8,643 nucleotides of DNA from Thermoplasmata archaeon (GCA_030039865.1 JASHUS010000220.1:1-8643); one strand, 5' to 3'; shown: positions 1 to 6,056, numbered from the stretch's first letter. Translations and numbers: made by a program. Notes: generated by a model from the sequence alone, not told the origin.

Positions 1-764
1 GACGGCACGATCGACGGGTCGAGGCCGATGCGCGCGAGCGCGCCCCGCGCCTCGTCGCGTTCGCCGGACGTGACCGGACGGATCGGCCCGCCGCCGACGA
101 TCCCCGCGCCGTCGCCCCGCTCGACGACGAACGTCGCGACGTCCGCGCGCGGGATGGCGGGCGCGAGCCGTCCCCCGACCGCGCCCGTGCCGAGGACCCG
201 GGCGAGGAGGCCGATCTCCCGGCCGCTCGCCCCGCGTGCGTGGGCGTCCTCCAGGAACGCGTTGAACGCGTCGAGGCTCTCCTCGGGGGGCGGCAGGAGG
301 AGCGAGCGGAGCGCGCCCGGCGAGAGGAGCACGAGGAGGAGGTCCTGCTCGGTGAGCCCCTCCGCGAGCTCGATGCCCGCGCGCACGACCTCGGGCGCCT
401 GGGGATCGCCGCCCCAGCCGGGCGGCACGCGGACCCCGCGGAACGGCACCTCGTCCGGGATGGCCTCGGGCCCCGCGAGGAACCCCTGGGTCAGGCGGTC
501 GCCGAGCACGTGGAGCGCAGCGAGCGCCATCGAGTTCGCCGCGTTGCCGACCGCGAGGAAGGCGACCTCGCGGTACCGGCCGTCGGGCACGAACCGGTTG
601 CCGACGCGCAGCGTGCCGTTCTCCCGGCGCAACGCGAGGCGGACGGACCGGTACGCGTCGGCCGCGGAGACGGCGGACCGGTAGGCGAGCCCCGGCACCG
701 GATCGGGGCCCTTCGGCTCGGGCTCGCCCGGCGGGAACGGGTCCCACGGGAACGGACCGATCAC
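1..764 (-). CDS. Glycerate 2-kinase-like protein (MOFRL/DUF4147 family), probably catalytically inactive; 3' end beyond window
   Basis: Seen: an open frame of 254 codons reading from a GTG at 764-762 off the left edge. An in-frame TGA at 791-789 and no other start codon in between make this GTG the most upstream start possible. Family fold: residues 30-50 match the N-terminal helix, 66-80 (EVAFLAVGNAANSMA) match the glycine-rich GKAA turn, 140-160 (DLLLVLLSPGALRSLLLPPP) match the DLVLxLxSGGGSALL strand and loop, 178-205 match the GASIxEINxVRKHLSxxKGGxLA segment, and 222-227 (IVGGGP) match IASGP. Active members phosphorylate D-glycerate to 2-phosphoglycerate with ATP. Odd: the GKA lysine is Asn74, the SGGGS loop is SPGALRS, the R-K-H and K of the central motif are gone, and the SDVxGD aspartate motif is VERGDGA. 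The only lysine seen is K18. The gene is last in the minus-strand operon, 55 bases after the dehydrogenase FAD subunit. A weak AT-rich stretch at 788-796 could be an internal promoter. The family call is fairly sure; the loss of activity is inferred. Confidence 0.75.
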   Translation of the reverse strand, partial: MIGPFPWDPFPPGEPEPKGPDPVPGLAYRSAVSAADAYRSVRLALRRENGTLRVGNRFVPDGRYREVAFLAVGNAANSMALAALHVLGDRLTQGFLAGPEAIPDEVPFRGVRVPPGWGGDPQAPEVVRAGIELAEGLTEQDLLLVLLSPGALRSLLLPPPEESLDAFNAFLEDAHARGASGREIGLLARVLGTGAVGGRLAPAIPRADVATFVVERGDGAGIVGGGPIRPVTSGERDEARGALARIGLDPSIVP

Positions 765-819
765 GTTCGCCCAAAGCCGGGAGGCGGCTCAATACGGTGG
801 CGGCGCCCGCGGGGTCCGC

Positions 820-1983
820 TCAGCCGAGCCCGAGCCGTTCGGCCGGCGCGTCGCGACGCGCGACGAGGAACCGTCCCGGTCCGAAGACCGCGGGATCGAG
901 CTCGGTCGGCTCGCCGAGGACGGCGCGGGCGACGCGGCGGCCCGCGGCGGGCGCGAGCATGAAGCCGTGTCCGCCGAAGCCGTTCGCGTGGACGAACCCC
1001 GGGAGGCGGGGATCCTCGCCGATCACGGGGAACCCGTCCGGCGTGTCGTCGTAGTAGCCGGACCAGGCGCGCAGCACGCGCACCGAGCCGAGCCGCGGCA
1101 GGAGACCGGTGAGCGCCCGCGCCATCCCGGTGAGGAAGCCGGGCGAGCTCGGGACGCCGGGGCCGACGCCCGGGGCGTGGCCGACGGTGCGGCCGCCGAC
1201 GATCTCGCCGCGCATCGTCTGGCTGAAGTAGAGACCGTCCGACGCGCGGACGACCATCGGATCGAGGAACGGCTTCAGCGACTCCGTCGCGAGGATCTCG
1301 TGCCGCGTCGCGACGTTCGGCACCTCGAGGCCGGCCCGGCGGGAGAACTCGCCCGACCAGCCGCCCGCCGCGTTGACGACCGTCGTCGTGGCCACGGCGC
1401 CTTCCGACGTGACAAGGCCCGTGACGCGCGTCCCCTCGACGCGGAGCCCGAGCGCCTCGACGCCGAGCGCGACGTCGACGCCGAGGGACCGGGCGGCCTC
1501 GTAGACGCCCCACACTGCCGGGAACGGGTAGAGGACGCCGTCCGACGCGAGGTACGAGCCTCCGATCGCGGCGCCCGGCGCGAGGCCGGGAACGAGCTCC
1601 GCGACGCCGCCCGCGTCGAGCAGGCGGGCCGGCAGCCCCTCCGCTGTGACCACGTCGTGCACGGTCCGCAGGCGCGCGAGCTCGACTTCGGACTCGGCGA
1701 GGAAGAGGTACCCCGATTGGCGGAACCACAGGTTGTAGCCGAAGTCGCGGCCGAACCGCCGGTAGGCCTCGACCGACTCGCGCGCGAGCCGGATCGTTCC
1801 GCGCGTCTCCCACTGTTGGCGGACGCCGCCGCCGTTCCGGCCGGACGCGCCGCTCGAGAGGAAGCCGCGCTCGAGCACGAGGATCGGCCCCGCGCCGGCC
1901 CGCGCGAGGTCGTACGCCGTGTAGAGGCCGATGATCCCGCCGCCGACGACGACCGCGCGGTAGCTCGACCGGGGGAGCGTCAC
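820..1983 (-). CDS. FAD-dependent amine/amino-acid dehydrogenase, DAO-family (HcnC/SoxB-like) subunit
   Basis: A 387-residue protein of the D-amino-acid oxidase (DAO) flavoprotein family, a usual length for single-domain members such as the beta subunits of sarcosine oxidase, hydrogen cyanide synthase and opine oxidase. Seen: VVVGGGIIG (11-19) is the dinucleotide-binding GxGxxG, E38 ends the second strand and would bind the ADP ribose, and SSGASGRNGGGVRQQW (43-58) is the loop typical of this group. The C-terminal block NGFGGHGFMLAP (about 334-345) is the family's second FAD motif. No signal peptide or membrane segment is visible, so it is probably cytoplasmic or peripheral. The GTG start at 1983 is supported by the family N-terminus, by a GGAGG ribosome-binding site 7 bases upstream, and by the 4-base GTGA overlap with the stop of the preceding gene, which suggests translational coupling. 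It probably oxidises a C-N bond of a small amino acid or secondary amine. The exact substrate is not readable. Confidence 0.85.
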   Translation of the reverse strand: MTLPRSSYRAVVVGGGIIGLYTAYDLARAGAGPILVLERGFLSSGASGRNGGGVRQQWETRGTIRLARESVEAYRRFGRDFGYNLWFRQSGYLFLAESEVELARLRTVHDVVTAEGLPARLLDAGGVAELVPGLAPGAAIGGSYLASDGVLYPFPAVWGVYEAARSLGVDVALGVEALGLRVEGTRVTGLVTSEGAVATTTVVNAAGGWSGEFSRRAGLEVPNVATRHEILATESLKPFLDPMVVRASDGLYFSQTMRGEIVGGRTVGHAPGVGPGVPSSPGFLTGMARALTGLLPRLGSVRVLRAWSGYYDDTPDGFPVIGEDPRLPGFVHANGFGGHGFMLAPAAGRRVARAVLGEPTELDPAVFGPGRFLVARRDAPAERLGLG

Positions 1984-3620
1984 GCCTCGGCCTCCGACGG
2001 GAGCGCGCCGTCGAGCTCGGCGAGCGACGCGAGCGGCATGGGATGGACCGGTGGCCGCTGCGTGATGTACCCGACCGCCGGCGGCGGCCGACCCTCGAGG
2101 AGCGAGAGCACGAGGAGCGCGTCGGGGACGCAGTAGCGGCCTTGGCAGAGCCCGGTGCCGAGGCCCGTGTACCGCTTCGTCACCTCGACCCCGCGGTAGC
2201 CCGCGGCGACGGCCTCCTCGATCTCGCGGAGGAGCACGTCCTCGCACGGGCACGCCATCCACCGACCCCGGCGGCGCTCCCCGAGGAGCTCGCGGTAGTA
2301 GCCAACGATCTCCGCGACCGGGCCAGAGGCGGCTGTGCGGGGTGGACCCACCGGACGTCGCGCGGCGAGGGCGTGGGCGAGGTCCTCAGGCCGCACGCCC
2401 GGGGCGGCGTCCCCCGCGACCGATCCGATCGCGTAGAGGCCGGGGACCGTCGTGGCACCGGCGTCGTCGACGACCGGGAAGTACGCCCCGCGCGCGTCGC
2501 TCCAGTCGAGCCGCGCGCCCGCCTGGAAGAAGAGTTGCGTGTGGGGGAGCCGCCGGTGGGCGAGCACGACCGCGTCGCACGCGAGCGAGAATGTAGGGCC
2601 GCGGCGCCGGGTGCGCAGGTAGAGCCGCCGCACGCCCGACCGACCGGCCGCGCGGAGGACGAGGGAGCGCGGGTAGAGCGGGACATCGAGCTCGGAGGCG
2701 CGTCGGACGACCTCGGGACGGATCTCGCTCGGCGCGACGACCGCCGCGACCGCGTCCCCGCACCGATCGAGCACGTCCCGGACCCGTCCGCCCCCGCCCA
2801 CGACCACGGCGCGCCGGAACGGGGGTCGACGGCCCGGCCCGACCAGCGAGAGGGCTCCCTCCGCGGTAAGGACGCCCGGCCGATCGTTGCCTCCGAAGAG
2901 GAGTCCCGCGTCGTAGGAGCCGGTCGCGATCACGACCGCGCGGGTGCGCAGCGCGACGCCCCGGTCGGGCTCGGTGAATCCGAGCATCGTGAACCGACCG
3001 CCGGCGGGTCGAGGGAGGAACGTCGCCGAGGTCGCCGGCCGCCCATCCGCCCCCTCGAGCGCGAGCGGTCCGAGCGCGCGCTCGAGCACGAGCGGCCGGA
3101 GCCCCTCGGTACGGAGCGCCTGCGCGACCGCCCGCCCGCTCCGGCCGCCACCCACGACGACGACCTTCGGGGCGATAACGGTCACCGGGGGCCGCGCGGG
3201 GGGCGCGGCCTCCGGCAGGGCCCCGACGCCCAGGAGCCGCCGCACGCCCCACTGGTAGACGGGGGTCAGGAACGCCGGCCGCCGGAGGCCCCGGAGCGAA
3301 TCGAAACCGCCGGGGAACAGGAGGTCGATCGCCCCGAGGAGATCGAACCGGGCCGACGGCCAGCCCCGCTCGTCCTCGACGCGGTCGCCCTCGAGCGGGA
3401 CGTGCCGGCAGGCCCGCGTCCCGGGGACCCCGTTGACCCGGACGAGACAGCCCGTGCACTGCCCGACCCCGCAGAACGGCCCGCGGGGCCGGCGGTACCG
3501 GTTCGACCGCGCGACGACGGGCACGCCGCGGCGTGCGATCGCGCCGAGGACGGTCTCGCCGGGATCGGCGCGGACCGAGCGACCCCGATAGGAGAATCGA
3601 GCCGGCCGGTCCCCCGCCAT
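1980..3620 (-). CDS. Fused [2Fe-2S]/FAD dehydrogenase subunit (HcnA-HcnB / opine oxidase alpha-like)
   Basis: A 546-residue protein with three parts. Residues 8-85 are a ferredoxin-like 2Fe-2S domain with all four cysteines (C50, C55, C58, C71, spacing C-x4-C-x2-C-x12-C). Residues 150-450 are a pyridine-nucleotide-disulfide-type oxidoreductase, with GGGRSG at 157-162, the family motif NDRPGVLTAEGAL, a second Rossmann start (VVVGGGGRVRD) and PGLYAIGS. The tail carries a BFD-like [2Fe-2S] site (C457, C459, C492, C497) within KRYTGLGTGLCQGRYC. This matches the alpha and ferredoxin-like subunits of hydrogen cyanide synthase, opine oxidase and D-hydroxyproline dehydrogenase fused in one chain, as at the N-terminus of sarcosine oxidase alpha. 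At 546 residues it lacks the C-terminal folate-binding (GcvT-like) half of true sarcosine oxidase alpha. It presumably accepts electrons from the DAO subunit encoded immediately downstream. The ATG at 3620 is chosen because a TATA-like box sits 34 bases upstream and the ferredoxin domain starts soon after. Confidence 0.85.
   Translation of the reverse strand: MAGDRPARFSYRGRSVRADPGETVLGAIARRGVPVVARSNRYRRPRGPFCGVGQCTGCLVRVNGVPGTRACRHVPLEGDRVEDERGWPSARFDLLGAIDLLFPGGFDSLRGLRRPAFLTPVYQWGVRRLLGVGALPEAAPPARPPVTVIAPKVVVVGGGRSGRAVAQALRTEGLRPLVLERALGPLALEGADGRPATSATFLPRPAGGRFTMLGFTEPDRGVALRTRAVVIATGSYDAGLLFGGNDRPGVLTAEGALSLVGPGRRPPFRRAVVVGGGGRVRDVLDRCGDAVAAVVAPSEIRPEVVRRASELDVPLYPRSLVLRAAGRSGVRRLYLRTRRRGPTFSLACDAVVLAHRRLPHTQLFFQAGARLDWSDARGAYFPVVDDAGATTVPGLYAIGSVAGDAAPGVRPEDLAHALAARRPVGPPRTAASGPVAEIVGYYRELLGERRRGRWMACPCEDVLLREIEEAVAAGYRGVEVTKRYTGLGTGLCQGRYCVPDALLVLSLLEGRPPPAVGYITQRPPVHPMPLASLAELDGALPSEAEA
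1991..1995 (-). promoter_or_regulatory. Ribosome-binding site for the DAO-family subunit
   Basis: On the minus strand this reads GGAGG, 7 bases before the GTG at 1983. It lies inside the end of the upstream coding region. It fixes the GTG start, and it suggests that internal operon genes use Shine-Dalgarno initiation while operon-first genes look leaderless. Confidence 0.75.
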
Positions 3621-3650
3621 GAACGACGCCGGCCGTCACGCGAACGCCGG

Positions 3651-3657
3651 TTATTTA
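3651..3657 (-). promoter_or_regulatory. Archaeal TATA-like box of the dehydrogenase operon
   Basis: The minus strand reads TAAATAA, an AT island in very GC-rich DNA, centred 34 bases before the ATG at 3620. Archaeal transcription usually starts about 25-27 bases after the box centre, so the mRNA would begin near 3627 with only a few leader bases. No clear purine-rich BRE is visible just upstream. The box faces away from the PhoU-like gene promoter about 70 bases to its right. Between them an inverted repeat (7-bp arms, 3678-3684 and 3699-3705) could be an operator, but in DNA this GC-rich it may be chance. Confidence 0.65.
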
Positions 3658-3723
3658 GGGTCGGCGCGGGGGGTCGGGGCCGCGACGGGCTCGCTCCGCG
3701 CGGCCGGGCCGGGCCATCCTAAG

Positions 3724-3730
3724 CTATATA
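3724..3730 (+). promoter_or_regulatory. Archaeal TATA-like box of the AbrB-PhoU gene
   Basis: CTATATA, followed by GAC, is centred about 34 bases before the ATG at 3761, the same spacing as in the divergent promoter. A start near 3754 gives a leader of about 7 bases or less, and no Shine-Dalgarno is present, so translation is probably leaderless. The sequence from about 3721 to 3760 is conspicuously AT-rich compared with its surroundings. Confidence 0.75.
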
Positions 3731-3760
3731 GACAATAGTGGGTCGGCCTTCGTACATTCT

Positions 3761-4849
3761 ATGCGTAGCAGCGGTGGATTCCACGGGCGCCGGATCCAGA
3801 AGACCGGGGGCTCGACGTATATCATCTCCCTCCCGAAGAACTGGGTGACCGCCCGCGGCCTCGGGCCGGGCGACGTGCTCCTCTTCACGCCCCGCGCCGA
3901 CGGCTCGCTCACGATCTTCGCGGAGTCGAGCGGCCCGGCGGAGTCCGACCGGCGGGTCGTCGAGGTCGACAACGACATGGAGACCGAGCACCTCTTCCGC
4001 CGGCTCATCGCCGAGTACATCGCGGGCTACCCCCTCCTCGAGATCCGCACGGAGGGCCGGATGAGCCCGCGCACGCGCGAGGTCGTCCGGAACTTCGCGC
4101 AGCGCATGATCGGCCCCGAGATCCTCGAGGAGACGAGCGAGGCCGTGATCCTCCAGGACGTCGTCGGCGCGAACCCGCTCCCCATCCCGTCGATCATCCG
4201 GCGGGAGCACCAGATGGTCCGCGCGATGCACGTCGACGCGATGGTGGCGTTCCGCGGGCGCGACACGTCGATCGCGCGCGACGTCGTCGAGCGCGACTGG
4301 GAGGTCGACCGCCTCCACTGGTTCCTCGAGAAGCAGGTGACGAGCGCGCTGCGCGACGCGCGGATCCTCGCGAGCCTCGAGCTCACGCTGCCGGAGTGCT
4401 CGACGTACCTGCTCGCGTCGCGCGTCCTCGAGCGGATCGCCGACCACGCGGTGCGCATCGCGGACTCCGTGACGATCCTCGGCCGCGAGCCGACGCCCGA
4501 GAAGCTCGGCGGCGAGCTCGAGCGGATGAGCGCGGCCGCGGCGTCGGCGCTCTCCGACGCGCTCGATAGCCTCGACACGCGCGACATCGCGAAGGCGAAC
4601 CGCGTGATCGACGCGGCGCACGAGTTGACGCGCCAGCGCGACCACGTGCTCCGCGAACTCTCCTCGAAGCGCGGCCGCCTCGCGGTCGGGCTCGCCTACG
4701 TCCTCGAGAGCCTCGAGCGGAGCGCGTTCTACGCGAGCGACCTCGCCGAGATCGCGATCAACCGCGCCGTCGAGTCCCCGCCCCGCGCCGACGAGCTCCT
4801 CGCGACCCGGCCCGTGAAGGCCTCGGCCGCGTCGGTCGCGAGCGCCTAG
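3761..4849 (+). CDS. AbrB-PhoU fusion protein, archaeal phosphate-uptake-type regulator
   Basis: A 362-residue protein. Residues 8-52 (GRRIQKTGGSTYIISLPKNW and following, ending LTIFAE) are a SpoVT/AbrB swapped-hairpin DNA-binding domain. Residues of about 150-335 form two PhoU-type helical repeats. The first contains ERIADHAVRIAD (224-235), whose E224-x3-D228 is the PhoU metal-binding motif. The second repeat has ERSAFYASDLAE where the equivalent aspartate position is Phe, so one metal site may be lost. In bacteria PhoU represses phosphate uptake through PhoR and the Pst transporter; archaeal AbrB-PhoU fusions are thought to act directly as DNA-binding regulators of phosphate genes. No pst or phosphate transporter gene lies within the window, so the target is unknown. 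The start is well supported by the TATA-like box 34 bases upstream and by the AbrB domain beginning directly after it. Codon use matches the neighbouring genes. The tail from about residue 340 (Ala/Ser-rich) is probably disordered. Confidence 0.88.
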   Translation: MRSSGGFHGRRIQKTGGSTYIISLPKNWVTARGLGPGDVLLFTPRADGSLTIFAESSGPAESDRRVVEVDNDMETEHLFRRLIAEYIAGYPLLEIRTEGRMSPRTREVVRNFAQRMIGPEILEETSEAVILQDVVGANPLPIPSIIRREHQMVRAMHVDAMVAFRGRDTSIARDVVERDWEVDRLHWFLEKQVTSALRDARILASLELTLPECSTYLLASRVLERIADHAVRIADSVTILGREPTPEKLGGELERMSAAAASALSDALDSLDTRDIAKANRVIDAAHELTRQRDHVLRELSSKRGRLAVGLAYVLESLERSAFYASDLAEIAINRAVESPPRADELLATRPVKASAASVASA

Positions 4850-4884
4850 GCCGTCGGCCGCCGCTGGAACCACGATGGGAGGTA

Positions 4885-4908
4885 CGCCCCGCAGTGGGCC
4901 GCGGGGCG
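4885..4908 (+). terminator. Possible hairpin downstream of the AbrB-PhoU gene
   Basis: A perfect 8-bp inverted repeat (cgccccgc / gcggggcg) with an 8-base loop begins 36 bases after the PhoU-like stop codon. No T-tract follows, and archaeal terminators normally need one, so termination is only a possibility. It could equally be a chance repeat in GC-rich DNA. Confidence 0.3.
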
Positions 4909-4912
4909 CTGC

Positions 4913-4979
4913 GCCGATTCCGCGCCGATTCGGCGGAGAAGCTCGTCGCGCCCGTTATTAGTCGCGGAGCCGATTCGGC
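4913..4979. repeat. Three near-palindromic 11-bp repeats around a promoter
   Basis: GCCGATTCGGC occurs exactly at 4924-4934 and 4969-4979, and a one-mismatch copy (GCCGATTCCGC) directly abuts the first at 4913-4923. Each exact copy is palindromic around its central T, the form expected of a dimeric protein's binding site. The TATA-like box at 4954-4960 lies between the two exact copies, and the last copy sits just before the expected transcription start. This looks like an operator for the downstream gene, possibly bound by its own helix-turn-helix product. CGATTC is a common hexamer in this window, so some of the similarity may be chance. Confidence 0.4.
4954..4960 (+). promoter_or_regulatory. 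Weak TATA-like box of the IS630-derived gene
   Basis: GTTATTA is the only AT-rich stretch upstream of the ATG at 4996, centred 39 bases before it, slightly further than the 34 bases at the other two promoters. It supports the ATG at 4996 over the GTG at 4894, since a start at 4894 would place this box inside the coding sequence. Confidence 0.5.
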
Positions 4980-4995
4980 GCCGCAGCGCGCGACG

Positions 4996-5958
4996 ATGAG
5001 GCCGCTGACGGACGCCGAGCGCATCCGCCTCCAGACGTGGGCGAAGCGCCGGACTTCCCCCTACCGGCTCGTGACCCGGGCCCGCATCGTCCTGCTCGCC
5101 GCCGCGGGGCGCTCGCAGCGCGAGATCGCGGCCCGCCTCCACGTTCGCCCGACGACCGTCACCCGCTGGCTGCGCCGCTACGCGCTCCTGGGCTCGGAGG
5201 GTCTCGTCCACGACGCGCCCCGGCCGCTCGGCCGCACGCAGCTCCCCGACGCGACCGTCCGGGCGATCCTGTGGAAGACGCTCCGCGAGAAACCCCCGAA
5301 CGCCCGGCACTGGACCACACGCGCCCTCGCGCGGGCGACCGGTGTGAGCCACACATCGGTCCGCCGGATCTGGCACCGGTTCGGCGTCCGCTCGAACATG
5401 TCGCGGGTGAGCGAGCTCGCCCGCTGGGGCCGCGCGCCCGACTCGCTCGACGTCTCGGGCGTCTTCTTCGATCCGCCCTGGTGGGCGGTCGTCTTCACCG
5501 CGAGCCCTCGCGTCCGCGGGCCCGGGAACGGCGACGCGGCCTCGGGATCGGATCGGCAGCCGCCGGTCGCCGAGCTCTTCGCGCGGATGGACCGGATGCG
5601 ACGGAACCGCCCGGGCGGCGCGCGCCGCACGCTCGTCGATCAGGAGTTCCTCGCGTTCCTCGGCCGGGTGGCGCACGAGCACCGCCCGCTCGAGCGGATC
5701 CAGCTCGTCGCCGGCTCGGACGGGGACTTCTCGGGATCGATCGCGCGATGGCTGAAGACGCATCCCGAGATCTCGGTACTCCGCCGCGTCGGATCGGACC
5801 ACCGCCCGCTCGCGTGGCCCACGCCGGTGCTCGTCGTCGAGGGTCCGGCGCGCGCCCCGCCCGGCCTTCCGAGCCTGCCGCGCGTGCGCAGCGAGCTCGA
5901 GAGCTGGTTCGCCTCACCGGCCGGCGCCCGCGAGCCGTTCGCCTGGCTCCGCAGCTAG
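4996..5958 (+). CDS. IS630-family transposase derivative with lost catalytic residues (putative domesticated DNA-binding protein)
   Basis: A 320-residue protein. Residues 28-62 (REIAARLHVRPTTVTRWLRR) form the first helix-turn-helix, and 105-130 (HWTTRALARATGVSHTSVRR) match the HWSTRxLAxxxGVSxxxV second helix-turn-helix of IS630 transposases. The catalytic half aligns only in outline. SGVFFDPPWWAVVFTASPR (154-172) matches GLYLxPPxxALVLxxDEKSQ, but the first catalytic Asp falls on Ser170. LVAGSDGDFSGSIARWLKTHP matches the LxLDNxxxHxxxxVxxWLxxHP block, but the Asp-Asn pair is lost. The SWLNxVExWF block is reduced to SELESWF, so only the third residue (E302) may remain. The C-terminal EPFAWLRS echoes the PFxWTKT end of full-length transposases, with roughly 40 residues missing in between. 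No stop or frameshift interrupts it and its codon use is like its neighbours', which argues for a maintained gene and not fresh debris. No terminal inverted repeats are evident. The ancestry is fairly sure; the present role is unknown. Confidence 0.75.
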   Translation: MRPLTDAERIRLQTWAKRRTSPYRLVTRARIVLLAAAGRSQREIAARLHVRPTTVTRWLRRYALLGSEGLVHDAPRPLGRTQLPDATVRAILWKTLREKPPNARHWTTRALARATGVSHTSVRRIWHRFGVRSNMSRVSELARWGRAPDSLDVSGVFFDPPWWAVVFTASPRVRGPGNGDAASGSDRQPPVAELFARMDRMRRNRPGGARRTLVDQEFLAFLGRVAHEHRPLERIQLVAGSDGDFSGSIARWLKTHPEISVLRRVGSDHRPLAWPTPVLVVEGPARAPPGLPSLPRVRSELESWFASPAGAREPFAWLRS

Positions 5959-5972
5959 CGCGCTCGCGCGCT
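5957..5972 (+). terminator. Possible short hairpin at the end of the IS630-derived gene
   Basis: AGCGCGC TC GCGCGCT, overlapping the stop codon, can form a stem of six or seven GC-rich pairs with a tiny loop. There is no T-run after it, so a terminator role is weakly supported. The rest of 5973-6056 holds only a short GTTCC/GGAAC inverted repeat (5985-5989 and 6001-6005) and nothing else I recognise. Confidence 0.25.
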
Positions 5973-6039
5973 CCCTCCAAGTCGGTTCCAATCGATTCTC
6001 GGAACGGGCTTACGACCGGAGCCAATCCCACGCCTCGTA

Positions 6040-6043
6040 GGAG
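6040..6043 (+). promoter_or_regulatory. Possible ribosome-binding site of the sedolisin gene
   Basis: GGAG lies 13 bases before the ATG at 6057, which is further than usual. No convincing TATA-like box is found about 34 bases upstream of the ATG, where the other genes have one (there is only CCAATCCC around 6022-6029), so how this gene is expressed is unclear. Confidence 0.3.
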
Positions 6044-6056
6044 CGGCGATCGGCGT

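Noticed and set aside
28..962. Plus-strand open frames at the left end
   Set aside because: They are compositionally biased shadows. The minus-strand frame from 764 matches the glycerate kinase family along its length.
1980..3620. Calling the two-gene dehydrogenase a sarcosine oxidase
   Set aside because: The alpha subunit lacks the folate-binding half, and no delta or gamma subunit genes are present. The N-terminal iron-sulfur cysteines are complete, as in HcnA-type proteins. The substrate cannot be assigned.
967..3722. Very long plus-strand open frames opposite the dehydrogenase operon
   Set aside because: Their translations are Arg/Pro/Asp/Gly-rich without any recognisable domain, and they lie opposite genes with complete family motifs. 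In DNA this GC-rich, stop codons are rare in antisense frames.
4894..4995. A longer start (GTG at 4894) for the IS630-derived protein
   Set aside because: The extra 34 residues would be encoded by the repeat cluster and the TATA-like box, have no family match, and start inside a hairpin. ATG 4996 fits the promoter spacing better.
4850..6056. A complete insertion sequence with terminal inverted repeats and TA target duplication
   Set aside because: I compared both flanks of the transposase-like gene and found no matching terminal repeats. The coding sequence also lacks a recognisable catalytic triad.
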